The notes: a model not told the origin generated them from the sequence alone. DNA of 64,000 bases from Nitrososphaeria archaeon (GCA_029775915.1 JARVKA010000003.1:140997-204996), one strand, 5' to 3'; counted from the stretch's first letter, positions 7,974 to 17,696 are shown. Translations and numbers: made by a program.

Positions 7974-9236
7974 TTAACATGGATAAGGAAAAAGGTGAAC
8001 ATCAACCTCAGAACCTTTTTTAATAATCTCTAAGCCCTCAGGAATAATGATAAAGCCATCACTCTTTACAAGAACACTTATCATAGAGCTATCTCCTAAA
8101 ATGGGCTTCGCTATGTATTTATCCCCTATTGATTCTAATTTTACAAACCTAACCCTTTTGAATGGTATCCATTCTTTTACAATTAATTCCTCACCCATTA
8201 CCGCCTTAAGCTTAATGAATGGTGTTAATGGGAGATGATTTAAATATTTAAGCAATGGTAGTAGTAAAAAGAACGCTCCTGAAAACATGGATTGTATGTG
8301 ACCTGGGAGCATTATTATAGGCTTTCCTTTAATAATAGCTACACTACTAACCCTGCCCGGTTGTACCCTAATTCCCCTAACTAAAAGATCACACGGCTTT
8401 AAATTTGATACAGCCTTATAAGTTACATCCCTTATCCCTAATGATAATCCACCTATTGTTACCACAATATCGAATTTCTCTAAGCAAAGGCTCACTTTAT
8501 TAGCTATTAGTTTAGGATCATCTTGAACGATACCTACATTGTATGGTATGCCCATACTTCCCTCAATCATTTTTGATAATATTAAACTATGAGTTTCAAG
8601 CTTTTTTTGATGAATTTCTTCTATACAATTAGTTAATTCATCACCTACACTTAATATTCCTACTGAAGGTTTTTTATACACTTTTACGCTCAATATATTG
8701 AGTTCTAAGAGTACTTTAACATCTTGAGGCCTAATAACGTGATTGAGTTTTAATATAATTTCTCCTTCCTTAATATCTGAGCCCATTGGGGTTATGTGAT
8801 CTCTAGACTTAACTGGTGAATAAACTTCAATATACCCATCATCTTTAGCTCTCACTCTCTCTAAAGGTATTATGGAATCAGCCCCGTTTGGGACTTTAGC
8901 TCCAGTAGTTGTATAAACTGTTTCCATACTCTTTAAAGTACCTTCAAAACTCTCTTTATGATCACTCTTACCAACAATTCTCAATAATACAGGGTTTGTT
9001 ATAGAAGCTGAAGCTAAATCTTTAGAGTTAACCGCATAACCATCAAAATGTGATACATCAAATGGGGGAATATTTTTATTAGCTTTAATATCCTCAGCCA
9101 AAATAAAGCCATAAGACTTTATCGTAGGTATTTCCAATACATTCATTTGAATTTTAGATTTCTCAATAATTTGATTTAATACCTCATTAATGGGTTTGTA
9201 TTTAAATAAATTCTGTGTATCTCGTAGCTCCATCAA
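7974..9236 (-). CDS. moeA: Molybdopterin molybdenumtransferase MoeA
   Basis: The enzyme inserts molybdate or tungstate into adenylylated molybdopterin. Its 420 residues begin with NEVLNQIIEKSKIQMNVLEI and AEDIKANKNIPPFDVSHFDG, the MoeA N-terminal signature (usually PPFDxSxxDGYA). It continues with PNGADSIIPLE, IGGLSLGIRDVTYKAV in place of the usual GGxSxGxxD, and LPGHIQSMF, where most homologues have LPGNP. The C-terminal beta domain is present. It is divergent from the CBS regulator gene. In an anaerobe it probably serves tungsto- or molybdoenzymes. No other molybdopterin gene is in the window. Confidence 0.92.
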   Translation of the reverse strand: MMELRDTQNLFKYKPINEVLNQIIEKSKIQMNVLEIPTIKSYGFILAEDIKANKNIPPFDVSHFDGYAVNSKDLASASITNPVLLRIVGKSDHKESFEGTLKSMETVYTTTGAKVPNGADSIIPLERVRAKDDGYIEVYSPVKSRDHITPMGSDIKEGEIILKLNHVIRPQDVKVLLELNILSVKVYKKPSVGILSVGDELTNCIEEIHQKKLETHSLILSKMIEGSMGIPYNVGIVQDDPKLIANKVSLCLEKFDIVVTIGGLSLGIRDVTYKAVSNLKPCDLLVRGIRVQPGRVSSVAIIKGKPIIMLPGHIQSMFSGAFFLLLPLLKYLNHLPLTPFIKLKAVMGEELIVKEWIPFKRVRFVKLESIGDKYIAKPILGDSSMISVLVKSDGFIIIPEGLEIIKKGSEVDVHLFPYPC

Positions 9237-9422
9237 ACACCCTATAAATTTAATAAAGTTAAAAGCTTATTGTAAGATTTGGGCTATATTGTCATGCATA
9301 ATTGCTAAAATTCACCTTCTTAAAGATTTAAAATAACTGCACATTCACTCTCCTTTTACCATGTAAAATTCATGAGTAAATTTTAATATTGTTTAAATAT
9401 TATTAGGATAACGATTTAAGTG

Positions 9423-9977
9423 ATGCTACCCAAACTTGAGTATATTAAATTAGCAAGGCAAAGATTAGGCATAACACAACGCAAACTCGCTTCATTATGT
9501 GGAGTAAGCACATCTATGATTAATCAAATCGAAACTGGTAGATGCAAACCGAGTTACGATACCGCTCGAAAAATCTTTGAAGTTCTCACAGCTTTGAATG
9601 ATCAAGCTTCTTTAAAAGCGGGCGATATTTGCACTCGTGATATTGTATCAGTAAATCAAAATGATCTTGTAATTGCCGCTGCGAATAAGATGATAGAGAA
9701 AGGATTTAGCCAATTACCCGTAAAGGATGGGAATAAGATTGTTGGATTAATTACTGATGAGAGGATTATGAGAGAGTTTGCGAATAAAGATTCTAAAAGT
9801 GTAGCGAGATTGATTGTGAAGGAATTGATGGAGCCTCCACCCCCAATCGTTGATAAATCTACACCTGTAAGAGCTTTAATACCATTGATAAAATTTAGTA
9901 AGGCAGTTTTAGTTTCTGAGCAAGGAAATATTATAGGAATACTCACTACCGCTGATGTCTTAAAATTGATGTTATAA
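9423..9977 (+). CDS. HTH-XRE transcription regulator with two CBS domains
   Basis: The first 55 residues form an XRE-type helix-turn-helix (LARQRLGITQRKLASLCGVS, then INQIETGRCKPSYDTARKI). Two CBS repeats follow at about 62-118 and 125-184 (TRDIVSVNQNDLVIAAANKM and VDKSTPVRALIPLIKF). CBS pairs bind adenine nucleotides, so this is likely an energy-sensing regulator. The ORF track starts at GTG 9420; the ATG three bases later is equally possible. It lies upstream of pyrH in the same direction with a 37-bp gap that holds a separate TATA box. Confidence 0.88.
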   Translation: MLPKLEYIKLARQRLGITQRKLASLCGVSTSMINQIETGRCKPSYDTARKIFEVLTALNDQASLKAGDICTRDIVSVNQNDLVIAAANKMIEKGFSQLPVKDGNKIVGLITDERIMREFANKDSKSVARLIVKELMEPPPPIVDKSTPVRALIPLIKFSKAVLVSEQGNIIGILTTADVLKLML

Positions 9978-9987
9978 GTGAAAAAGA

Positions 9988-9995
9988 CTATATAG
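9988..9995 (+). promoter_or_regulatory. TATA box of pyrH
   Basis: CTATATAG is centred about 23 bp upstream of the pyrH ATG. In archaea transcription starts roughly 22-27 bp after the TATA box, so the mRNA should be leaderless or nearly so. Confidence 0.6.
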
Positions 9996-10014
9996 ATAAA
10001 CTTACATTAAACTT

Positions 10015-10722
10015 ATGAGTTATATGGTAGCTGAACAAAAATTGCTTAATCGAATAGTTATAAAATTAAGTGGGAGCTTATTTAAATGGGATACAAAAGC
10101 ATCAGACCTTAAAGATATAATACAATTTTGCAAGGAGTTAAAAGCTAAGGGTATACAACCTATTCTCGTAGCTGGTGGTGGAGAAGTCGCTCGCCATTAT
10201 ATATCATTAGGTAGAAGTTTAGGTGCTGATGAAACAAGCCTTGATGAGATGGGAATTTGTATATCTCGATTAAATGCTTTTTTATTAATCAGCTCTTTAA
10301 AAGAGTTTTGCTACCCTATTGTGCCTAAAACTTTAGATGAAATAGCTCAAAGTGTTGAGAGTGGTAAGATTGTAATCGTTGGTGGTTTACACCCAGGGCA
10401 TAGTACAAATGCTACTGCTGCATTAATAGCTGAACGAGTTGGCGCTAAGTTATTAATTAATGCAACAGATGTGGATGGTGTATACACATCAGATCCAAAA
10501 GTTCATAAAGATGCAAAACGATTAAGGAGAGTCACGATAAAAAAGTTAACAGAGATTTTAATGAAGGGTAAGATGAATGCAGGAGCTTATGATTTAATAG
10601 ATCTTGTAGCTTTAAAGATTATTGAACGTTCTAAAATTCCGACAAAGATTGTAAAATGCTCAATCCCTAATTTAATGGATGCAATAGAAGGAAAGGAAGT
10701 AGGAACAACGATTCAAATTTAA
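10015..10722 (+). CDS. pyrH: Uridylate kinase, archaeal type
   Basis: An amino-acid-kinase fold enzyme that phosphorylates UMP to UDP. Landmarks are VIKLSGSLFKWD, ILVAGGGEVARHYI with its glycine loop, VGGLHPGHSTNATAALIAE, INATDVDGVYTSDPKVHKDA and GKMNAGAYDLID before the C-terminus. Its 235 residues fit the archaeal PyrH group, which lacks the bacterial GTP regulation. The start follows a TATA box by about 25 bp and the first residues MSYMVAEQK are not conserved, so the second ATG is possible. The small zinc-ribbon membrane protein gene follows after 60 bp. Confidence 0.92.
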   Translation: MSYMVAEQKLLNRIVIKLSGSLFKWDTKASDLKDIIQFCKELKAKGIQPILVAGGGEVARHYISLGRSLGADETSLDEMGICISRLNAFLLISSLKEFCYPIVPKTLDEIAQSVESGKIVIVGGLHPGHSTNATAALIAERVGAKLLINATDVDGVYTSDPKVHKDAKRLRRVTIKKLTEILMKGKMNAGAYDLIDLVALKIIERSKIPTKIVKCSIPNLMDAIEGKEVGTTIQI

Positions 10723-10782
10723 TATAAAATTCATTAAAAGTTATTATTGGAGATAAAGTTATCATAAATGAGGTAAAAATTT

Positions 10783-11010
10783 TTGAGTACAAAGCCTAAG
10801 GATAAAGATGTATGGATACCTCCTCACACTCATTGTAGAGTTTGTGGTCGATCTATACCATTACAAAAAGAATATTGTTCTAATGAATGTAAATTAAAAG
10901 AAATGAAAAGTTTGCAAAGAGCGAGGAGAATGCAAAGGATAACCACGCTCTTATTTATAATTTTATTCGCTGTATTTCTCATAATTATGAATCTTTTTAG
11001 GCCTTCTTGA
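10783..11010 (+). CDS. Zinc-ribbon (DUF2116-like) membrane protein
   Basis: A 75-residue protein with a TTG start. The N-terminal part has CRVCGRSIPLQKEYCSNEC, a four-cysteine zinc ribbon typical of DUF2116 proteins of archaea. A basic helix (KSLQRARRMQR) is followed by one transmembrane segment (TTLLFIILFAVFLIIMNLF) that ends just before the C-terminus. The layout suggests a tail-anchored protein with the zinc ribbon in the cytosol. Function unknown. Confidence 0.75.
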   Translation: MSTKPKDKDVWIPPHTHCRVCGRSIPLQKEYCSNECKLKEMKSLQRARRMQRITTLLFIILFAVFLIIMNLFRPS

Positions 11011-11128
11011 AATTTATAATTCAAAATATGGGAAGAAAAGCGTAATTTAGCGATAAAAGTTCGATAAATAAAAGAACTTTATTTGAAGAGAATTCTCTAT
11101 TAATTGATAAAAAAGATTTAAGAATTTG

Positions 11129-11437
11129 TTATTCTAATTCTTCACTACGCATAGATACTGGATACTTAACCGGGCTTAATGCTACTATTGCAGTCTCTGT
11201 TGATTTTACTGGAAGTGATCTAATTTTCTCAAATACAAGCTCTCTTAAGATATCCATCGAATCAAATTCTACCTTAGCGATAATGTCGAATTTACCATAA
11301 ATTGTGTAAACTTCCTTAACTTGCTCCATTTTTTGTAAAGCGTTTATAACTTCAGCTTCACGTGCTGGCTCTGTATTTATCAATATGTAAGCAGTAGGCT
11401 TCTTAATAATACTCTTCCTTGATAACTTTTTTTGCAT
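11129..11437 (-). CDS. Stand-alone Lrp/AsnC ligand-binding (RAM) domain protein
   Basis: At 102 residues it contains only the effector-binding RAM domain of Lrp/AsnC regulators: AYILINTEPAREAEVINALQ, VKEVYTIYGKFDIIAKVEF and VFEKIRSLPVKSTETAIV. There is no helix-turn-helix. Such small archaeal proteins form oligomers that bind amino acids and can modulate full-length Lrp proteins. The N-terminus is basic (MQKKLSRKSIIKK). It stands alone on the minus strand. Confidence 0.85.
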   Translation of the reverse strand: MQKKLSRKSIIKKPTAYILINTEPAREAEVINALQKMEQVKEVYTIYGKFDIIAKVEFDSMDILRELVFEKIRSLPVKSTETAIVALSPVKYPVSMRSEELE

Positions 11438-11805
11438 AATATGTAAAACATAAATGAGCTATCTAAACTTTGCGGATTATTATCAACTACGCTAGAGGAT
11501 TTTTATATTACAAAAATTCAGAAATTCTTCTTTAGTAAAAATTCCTATTTCTTATTAAATTAAGTTTTTGCAATTTTTGTTATCATTAAGCTATGCATTA
11601 TCGAATTTAAAAGGATGCTAAAAATTTTATGCATAGGCTTCTACTCATATATTGTTCTTAAAGGAAGTGCTGGATTATTCCCTTAAATTATACTTACATG
11701 AAAAATATTCCATTTGAGAAGGTATTTAACAATTGTTTTATAAAGAAGCTTAAATTTATATTAAATCTATCACATAAAACTATCCCCCATAAAAGAGGGG
11801 TATTT
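11438..11805. other. Intergenic region upstream of carbamate kinase
   Basis: About 370 bp of AT-rich DNA. The ORF track extends carbamate kinase into it from 11698, but those residues are not kinase-like. TTTATATTA at 11755-11763 is a candidate TATA box. A CCCC/GGGG mini-hairpin lies just before the ATG at 11806 and could affect translation. Nothing else is seen. Confidence 0.5.
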
Positions 11806-12840
11806 ATGGTTAAAGTTAAAAGATTACTTATAGCTCTCGGTGGTAACGCTATAAAAAAGGCAAATGAAAAAGGAACCACTGAAGAGCAATTTCGAAATGT
11901 AGCAATAACTTGTAAGCAAATAGCGCGCCTTTTAAAAAAGTTGAATGGAGATGATAAAATCGCTATAACTCACGGTAATGGGCCTCAAGTAGGAAATCTT
12001 TTAATTCAACAAGAGGAATGTTCAAAACTCGTTCCACCTCAAAATTTAGACGTAATTTGTGCAATGACCCAAGGTCAGATAGGATACATGATTCAACAAA
12101 CCCTTCAAGGGTATTTGAAGGGCATTGGTGGTGGATGGGCTAAGAGGCACGTAATCTCTATAGTTAATCAAGTATTAGTAAGCCTTGATGATCCTGATTT
12201 TCTTAACCCTTCAAAGCCTATTGGTAATTTCTTAACAAGAGAAGAGGTTGAAAAGCTTGTAAGGGAAAAAGGTTATGTAATTAATCCACCACCAGACAAA
12301 GCATACTTTGATAAGAAGATAGCTGGACTTGTAATCAAACAAGTTATGCCTATGGAGTTAACACCAAAACCCTTTAGAAGGGTCGTTCCTTCACCTGAGC
12401 CTATTAAGAATATTGAGGCCGATGCGATTAAAATGTTATTTGATCAAGGCGTTATTGTGATAGCATCAGGTGGTGGAGGCATTCCTGTTGTGATGAATGA
12501 GGATGGTAGTTTGAGGGGGGTATTTGCAGTAATTGATAAGGATAAAGCTAGTGAGAAAATGGCTGAAGCTATAAATGCAACTGAATTCATAATTTTGACC
12601 GATGTTGAATACGTTATGTTAAACTTTGGAAAGCCTAATGAAAGGCCTATACATGAAATGTCTATAGAGGAGGCAGAGAGATATCTCGCTGAAGGCCACT
12701 TTGCTGAAGGGAGTATGGGGCCAAAGGTTCTTGCATGTGTTAGATTTCTTAAATGGGGTGGTGAACGAGCTATTATATCATCTTTAGACAAGATTGTTGA
12801 GGCTTACGAGGGTAAGACAGGTACTCATATTTACAAGTAA
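11806..12840 (+). CDS. arcC: Carbamate kinase
   Basis: The enzyme interconverts carbamoyl phosphate plus ADP and carbamate plus ATP. Motifs in order are LLIALGGNAIKKANEKGT, ITHGNGPQVGNLLIQQE, AMTQGQIGYMIQQTLQ, VVPSPEPIKNIE, IVIASGGGGIPVV, DKDKASEKMAEAI, ILTDVEYVMLNFG, and FAEGSMGPKVLACVRFL with its catalytic lysine. The ORF track start at 11698 adds 36 residues unlike the family; the ATG at 11806 (MVKVKRLLIALGG) gives 344 residues and is preferred. In archaea it can support ATP formation or carbamoyl phosphate supply. Confidence 0.93.
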   Translation: MVKVKRLLIALGGNAIKKANEKGTTEEQFRNVAITCKQIARLLKKLNGDDKIAITHGNGPQVGNLLIQQEECSKLVPPQNLDVICAMTQGQIGYMIQQTLQGYLKGIGGGWAKRHVISIVNQVLVSLDDPDFLNPSKPIGNFLTREEVEKLVREKGYVINPPPDKAYFDKKIAGLVIKQVMPMELTPKPFRRVVPSPEPIKNIEADAIKMLFDQGVIVIASGGGGIPVVMNEDGSLRGVFAVIDKDKASEKMAEAINATEFIILTDVEYVMLNFGKPNERPIHEMSIEEAERYLAEGHFAEGSMGPKVLACVRFLKWGGERAIISSLDKIVEAYEGKTGTHIYK

Positions 12841-12929
12841 CCATCTCTATACATTAAGCTTGATCACTCTTAATGATAAATCATATTAGCAAGGATAAAT
12901 TATTCAAGATGAATAAATTTAATGAACAT

Positions 12930-14087
12930 TTAAGAAATTTTTGAAACAGCTTTGGAGATTCTTTCAAGACCCTCTTTAATATTCTCTCTTGAAGTTGCAT
13001 AAGAGATTCTTATATGCTTTTCACCACATTTACCAAATGCACTACCCGGTGTGACAGCAACTCTCGCTTCTCTCAAAAGGAATTCTGAAAATTCTAATGA
13101 GTTTTGATTGAAGGTGTAAGATGGGAATACATAAAAAGTTCCAGCTGGCTTTTTACAATTAAACCCTGGAATTTCATTCAAGCCTTTACAAATAATCTCT
13201 CTCCTCTCCTTAAATTCTCTCACCATATCCTCCACTGGTTTGCGATCACCCTTTAATGCTACAATTCCAGCCTTTTGTGCAAATGAACATGAGCATGTAA
13301 GAGTGTGTTGCTGTATTTTATTCATCGCTTCGATTAATGGTTCAGGCCCTACAACCCATCCCAATCTCCAACCCGTCATAGCGTAAGTTTTGGAGAATCC
13401 ATTTACAGTAAGAGTTCTTTCAAACATATTATCTAATGATGCTATCGAATAATTTTTACCTTCATATACTAATTCCTCATAAATTTCATCTGAGAGTACT
13501 AAGAGATTGTAATCTTTAGCTATATCAGCTATAACCTTTAACTCACTCATTGTATATACAGCTCCTGTAGGATTTGATGGTGTGTTAATAATAATCATTT
13601 TCGTTCTTGATGTGATAGCTGATTGTAAAGATTCTTGAGTTAAAGCATAATTATTTTCTTCATAAGTTGGAACGAAAACCGGCTTACCCCCTGCAAGCTT
13701 TACGCAAGCTTCATAAGTGACCCAACTTGGATCTGGTATTATTACCTCATCACCTTCATTTATACATGCCATTACCGCTAAATAAACTGCAAGTTTGGTT
13801 GGTGTTACTAAAACCTCTTTTACTTTGCAAGGAATTTTATTTTGAGTATTACACTTCTCCGCAATCGCTTCTCTAAGTTCATAAATACCCATTGAAGGTG
13901 TATAATGAGTGAATCCAGAGTTAAGAGCTTCTATCGCTGCATCTACAATATGCTTAGGCGTTGGGAAATCGGGCTCACCTATAGCAAATGATATAACTTT
14001 AATTCCTTTCCTCCTCATCTCATCTATAAGGCTTGTGAGCTTTACCATTGCCGATTCTTCAATCTCATATACCCTTTTTGCGAGCAT
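12930..14087 (-). CDS. Aspartate aminotransferase, class I/II fold
   Basis: A PLP-dependent aminotransferase of 385 residues. It has the substrate segment ISFAIGEPDFPTPKHI, INTPSNPTGAVY with the PLP-contacting Asn, LLVLSDEIYEELVYEG, the PLP lysine in VNGFSKTYAMTGWRLGWVVG and the C-terminal arginine region KHIRISYATS. It belongs to the Igamma aspartate aminotransferase group, whose members use aspartate, alanine or aromatic amino acids. The exact substrate cannot be read from the sequence. It stands alone on the minus strand, divergent from the hydroxyacyl-CoA dehydrogenase gene. Confidence 0.9.
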   Translation of the reverse strand: MLAKRVYEIEESAMVKLTSLIDEMRRKGIKVISFAIGEPDFPTPKHIVDAAIEALNSGFTHYTPSMGIYELREAIAEKCNTQNKIPCKVKEVLVTPTKLAVYLAVMACINEGDEVIIPDPSWVTYEACVKLAGGKPVFVPTYEENNYALTQESLQSAITSRTKMIIINTPSNPTGAVYTMSELKVIADIAKDYNLLVLSDEIYEELVYEGKNYSIASLDNMFERTLTVNGFSKTYAMTGWRLGWVVGPEPLIEAMNKIQQHTLTCSCSFAQKAGIVALKGDRKPVEDMVREFKERREIICKGLNEIPGFNCKKPAGTFYVFPSYTFNQNSLEFSEFLLREARVAVTPGSAFGKCGEKHIRISYATSRENIKEGLERISKAVSKIS

Positions 14088-14214
14088 AAACCTACCACTT
14101 CAATTTGCGATTAATAACTTAAGATAACTATAAGATAAATGTTTAGGATAAATAAAGATTAAAGTGCTCAAACCTTAAATTCAACCATTTTAAAGCCATT
14201 ATTGGTGATATAAT

Positions 14215-15105
14215 TTGAAGGTGGATGAAATTCGTAAAGTAACAGTTGTGGGCGCGGGTGTTATGGGGAGTGGTATAGCTCAAGTTTTAGCTACAAATGG
14301 GTATTATGTTACGCTCATTGATATTAGTGATGAGTTTTTAAGAAAGGGTTTAGAGAATATAAAAAATGGGCCATTCGGTTTAAAAAGGCTTGTTGAAAAA
14401 GGCAAGTTAACGGAGGATCAAGTTAAAGAGATTATGGCAAGAATCACCACTACTACTGATTATCAAATAGGTTGTAGTGATGCTGATATTGTAATTGAAG
14501 CCGTTCCTGAGGTTTTAGAGTTAAAGCATAAAGTCTTTAAAAAGCTTGATGAACTTTGTCCAGAGCGTACAATTTTAGCATCTAATACTTCAAGCCTCAT
14601 GATAAGTGAAATCGCATCCGTTGTAAAGAAGCCTGAGAGAGTGATTGGGATGCATTGGTTTAATCCTGCACCTATTATGAAGTTAATTGAGGTTATAAAA
14701 GGAGCTATGACGAGTAATGAGGTACGCGATTTGATTATGGAGTTTTCAAAAAAGCTTGGTAAAGTCCCTATAGAGGTAAAGGATGGACCTGGTTTCTTTG
14801 TGGTAAGGTATTTAAATGTGATATTAATGGAGGCGATTCGACTTTATGAAGAAGGTGTAGCTGGCATTAAGGAGATTGATGAGATGTGTAAGCTTGGTCT
14901 CGGTTGGCCTATGGGTCCCTTCGAGCTCATGGATTTAATAGGTTTGGATGTGGTTTATCATATCGCAGAGTATAATTACCATGTGTTAGCTGATCCTCAC
15001 GTAGCACCACCAGTAACTTTGAGAAAGATGTTCCATGCTGGATACTTGGGTAAGAAGGTTGGGAGTAAAGGCGGTTGGTATGATTACTTAGGTATACAAA
15101 AATAA
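14215..15105 (+). CDS. 3-hydroxyacyl-CoA (3-hydroxybutyryl-CoA) dehydrogenase
   Basis: An NAD-dependent dehydrogenase of 296 residues with a TTG start. The Rossmann motif is VVGAGVMGSGIAQVLATNGY followed by TLIDIS. The catalytic region carries SNTSSLMISEIA, the family signature HWFNPAPIMKLIEVI and KDGPGFFVVRYLN. The C-terminal helical domain has GLGWPMGPFELMDLIGLDV. It is the single-domain Hbd-like form rather than a FadJ fusion. No thiolase or enoyl-CoA hydratase adjoins it, so its pathway (beta-oxidation, butyryl-CoA formation or another) is open. Confidence 0.92.
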   Translation: MKVDEIRKVTVVGAGVMGSGIAQVLATNGYYVTLIDISDEFLRKGLENIKNGPFGLKRLVEKGKLTEDQVKEIMARITTTTDYQIGCSDADIVIEAVPEVLELKHKVFKKLDELCPERTILASNTSSLMISEIASVVKKPERVIGMHWFNPAPIMKLIEVIKGAMTSNEVRDLIMEFSKKLGKVPIEVKDGPGFFVVRYLNVILMEAIRLYEEGVAGIKEIDEMCKLGLGWPMGPFELMDLIGLDVVYHIAEYNYHVLADPHVAPPVTLRKMFHAGYLGKKVGSKGGWYDYLGIQK

Positions 15106-15203
15106 TTTTTAACTCCACAAAATCTATTAACAACTCTAATTTTATCAAATTAATGTCAATCTTTCAGTAACACTTAACATTATGTTCTTTAATAAAAAGT
15201 ATT

Positions 15204-16484
15204 ATGCGCAAAGAAGGTTTAAGAAGTATTATAGAAAGTAAAGAGATATTAAGGATTAAGGATGAGGTCTCAACAAAACTTGAAATTACCAAATATTTAA
15301 AAAAGTATAATCGTCCAATTATCTTTGAAAATATCGAGGGTTATAAAGACTTTAGAATTATTGGTAATTTATGTAGCTCAAGAGAGCTTATAGCTAAATT
15401 TTTAGGGGTATCAACAAAAAAATTACTTACACATCTTGTTAATGCGTTAAATAAACCTAGCTTGTATCAAATGGTTGATAATGCAGACTTTTTAAAGAAT
15501 AAGATTGAAAATCCTGATGTTATTAATCATATACCACTTATCATGTATTACTCATGGAAGAAAAGATACTATACTTCAGCAACTATAATTCTCGGTCGCG
15601 ATCCAGATACAAATAGACAAAATGCAAGTTTTCATCGAATGATGTATCTCAAAGGTAATAGATTTGCAGTGAGGCTTGTTGAGCGTGATTTATACAACTT
15701 TTATATGAAGAATAAAAAAGCGGGTAAGGATACAAAGGTAGTGGTTATATGTGGTGTTGATCCTGCAATATCCGTAGCAGCAGCTACATCAATCCCAAAT
15801 TTGAATGAGTTAGAGTTTGCGAATACATTACTCAATAATCGATTGAAATGTGTAAATATTGAAGGTATAGATGTGCCAATAGAATCTGAGGTGGTTATGG
15901 TAGGTAGATTAATTCATAATGAAGTTGCTGATGAAGGGCCATTCGTTGATTTAACCAATACTTGGGATAAGATTCGTAAACAACCAATTTTAGAAGTTGA
16001 AAAATTGTATATACGTGATAATCCAATATGGCAAGTAATATTACCAGGAGGGGCTGAGCATCGATTATTGCAAGGCATACCTCAAGAGCCTAGAATATTC
16101 CAAATTGTACAAAATTCTGTACCAACAGTTAAGAATGTGATTTTAACGAGTGGTGGTTGTAATTGGCTTCACGCAGTAATTTCAATTAAAAAGTTATCAG
16201 AGGGTAGTGGGAAGAATGCAGGTTTAGCAGCATTAGCTGCCCATCCAAGTTTAAAAATGGTGATTGTGGTTGATGATGATATTAATATTACCAATCCGGA
16301 AGATGTTGAGTGGGCTTTAGCAACTAGACTCCAACCTGATAAGGGGATTGTATTTATCCCACGAGCAAAAGGCTCATCCCTCGATCCATCATCGGAAAAG
16401 TCTGCTTTAACGACAAAATGGATTATTGATGCTACAATACCTTTAGATAGAGATAAAAGGGAATTTATGAAAGTAAATTATTGA
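15204..16484 (+). CDS. trans-Anhydromevalonate 5-phosphate decarboxylase (UbiD family)
   Basis: A UbiD-family decarboxylase of 426 residues expected to use prenylated FMN. Its position just upstream of both phosphomevalonate dehydratase subunits makes AMPD the likely role: it would decarboxylate trans-anhydromevalonate phosphate to isopentenyl phosphate. Visible UbiD features include RPIIFENIEGYKDFRIIGN, NASFHRMMYLKGNRFAVRLV (the R-x-M/R region near the flavin), EVADEGPFVDLTNTW and KMVIVVDDDINITNPEDVEW near the C-terminus. The ATG and its upstream AT-rich region suggest the operon promoter. The next gene follows within seven bases. Confidence 0.88.
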   Translation: MRKEGLRSIIESKEILRIKDEVSTKLEITKYLKKYNRPIIFENIEGYKDFRIIGNLCSSRELIAKFLGVSTKKLLTHLVNALNKPSLYQMVDNADFLKNKIENPDVINHIPLIMYYSWKKRYYTSATIILGRDPDTNRQNASFHRMMYLKGNRFAVRLVERDLYNFYMKNKKAGKDTKVVVICGVDPAISVAAATSIPNLNELEFANTLLNNRLKCVNIEGIDVPIESEVVMVGRLIHNEVADEGPFVDLTNTWDKIRKQPILEVEKLYIRDNPIWQVILPGGAEHRLLQGIPQEPRIFQIVQNSVPTVKNVILTSGGCNWLHAVISIKKLSEGSGKNAGLAALAAHPSLKMVIVVDDDINITNPEDVEWALATRLQPDKGIVFIPRAKGSSLDPSSEKSALTTKWIIDATIPLDRDKREFMKVNY

Positions 16485-16490
16485 TTGAAA

Positions 16491-17696
16491 ATGTATCTCA
16501 CACCAAAAGAAGAAAAGATTTTAGCCGGTGAGGAAGGAGAGGTTAAGCAAAAGGCATTGGAGATTCTTGTAGCCATTGGAGAGATTTATAATGCGGATCG
16601 ATTAATTCCAATAAGCTCAGTTCAAATAGCTGGAGTGAGTTATAAAACTATTGGTGATGCGGGTATTGAATGGATTGAATCTTTAACATCAACCAAATTC
16701 TCTGTACCTACTACAATAAATCCAACTGGGATGGATCTTGAATTATGGGAGAGTATGGGTGTAACTAAAGAGTTTGCTGAAAAGCAAATGAGGATAATAA
16801 ATGCTTTTCTTAAACTCGGTGCAATAATCACTTGTTCATGCACACCTTATTTAATTGGGAATCTCCCTAAATTTGGTGAGCATATCGCATGGGCTGAATC
16901 ATCAGCGGTATGTTATGCAAACTCAGTACTTGGAGCAAGAACTAATAGAGAGGGTGGACCATCAGCAATCGCATCAGCCATCATCGGCCTTACTGGCAAT
17001 TTTGGATACCATTTAAATGAAATGCGTAATCCAACATTAAAGGTTAAAGTTGAGGTTGAGTTAAACGAGGAGAGTGATTTTGGTGCTTTAGGATATTATA
17101 TAGGTAAGCGAGTTGGTAATGGTGTGCCATACTTTGTGGGGATAAAAAGTGCGAGTAATGATGAGTTAAAATCTTTATCAGCAGCTTTGGCAGCTTCTGG
17201 AGGTGTTGCATTATACCATATTAAGGATATTACACCAGAATCGAACTTAGTTAAAATTGATGGTTTAGAAGAGATTAATTTCACGAAGAATGAGTTAAAA
17301 AATTCATATGATGAGCTTAGTACGATTAAAGAAGGTAAAGTCGATTTAGTTTGCTTAGGCTGCCCCCATACTTCAATAGAAGAGATTAAAAAAATTGCAG
17401 AGATGATTAAAGGTAAGAAAGTCGCTAATAACACAAAACTTTGGATATTCACATCACTACCCATGAAGATTCTTGCCAATCGATGTGGTTACTCAAAAAT
17501 TATTGAGGATGCTGGGGGTAAGATTTACTCAGATTGTTGTATGATTATCACCCCGCTTGAGAATCTTGGATTTAAAGTAATGGCTGTTAATTCTGCTAAA
17601 GCAGCAGTATATGCACCTACACTTGCAAAGATGGATGTGGTATTCACAAATTTAAGAAAGTGTATTGAAATTGCAACTTTAGGTGAGGTTAAATGA
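16491..17696 (+). CDS. Phosphomevalonate dehydratase large subunit (aconitase X)
   Basis: This catalytic subunit dehydrates (R)-5-phosphomevalonate to trans-anhydromevalonate phosphate. It matches aconitase X: MYLTPKEEKILAGEEGEVKQ, SCTPYLIGNLPKFGEHIAWA, ESSAVCYANSVLGARTNREG and GPSAIASAIIGLTGNFGYH. Candidate iron-sulfur ligands are the cysteines in TCSCTPYL, LVCLGCPHTS and DCCMIITP. The ORF track begins at a TTG at 16485; the ATG at 16491 corresponds to the usual family start and is preferred. The gene overlaps the small-subunit gene by four bases. Confidence 0.93.
   Translation: MYLTPKEEKILAGEEGEVKQKALEILVAIGEIYNADRLIPISSVQIAGVSYKTIGDAGIEWIESLTSTKFSVPTTINPTGMDLELWESMGVTKEFAEKQMRIINAFLKLGAIITCSCTPYLIGNLPKFGEHIAWAESSAVCYANSVLGARTNREGGPSAIASAIIGLTGNFGYHLNEMRNPTLKVKVEVELNEESDFGALGYYIGKRVGNGVPYFVGIKSASNDELKSLSAALAASGGVALYHIKDITPESNLVKIDGLEEINFTKNELKNSYDELSTIKEGKVDLVCLGCPHTSIEEIKKIAEMIKGKKVANNTKLWIFTSLPMKILANRCGYSKIIEDAGGKIYSDCCMIITPLENLGFKVMAVNSAKAAVYAPTLAKMDVVFTNLRKCIEIATLGEVK

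Noticed and set aside
11698-11805. N-terminal extension of carbamate kinase in the ORF track
   Set aside because: Residues are not kinase-like, and a TATA box and hairpin lie inside it; the ATG at 11806 fits the family start.
17096-17479. 127-residue minus-strand ORF
   Set aside because: It lies entirely within the aconitase X large-subunit gene, whose protein matches a known family.
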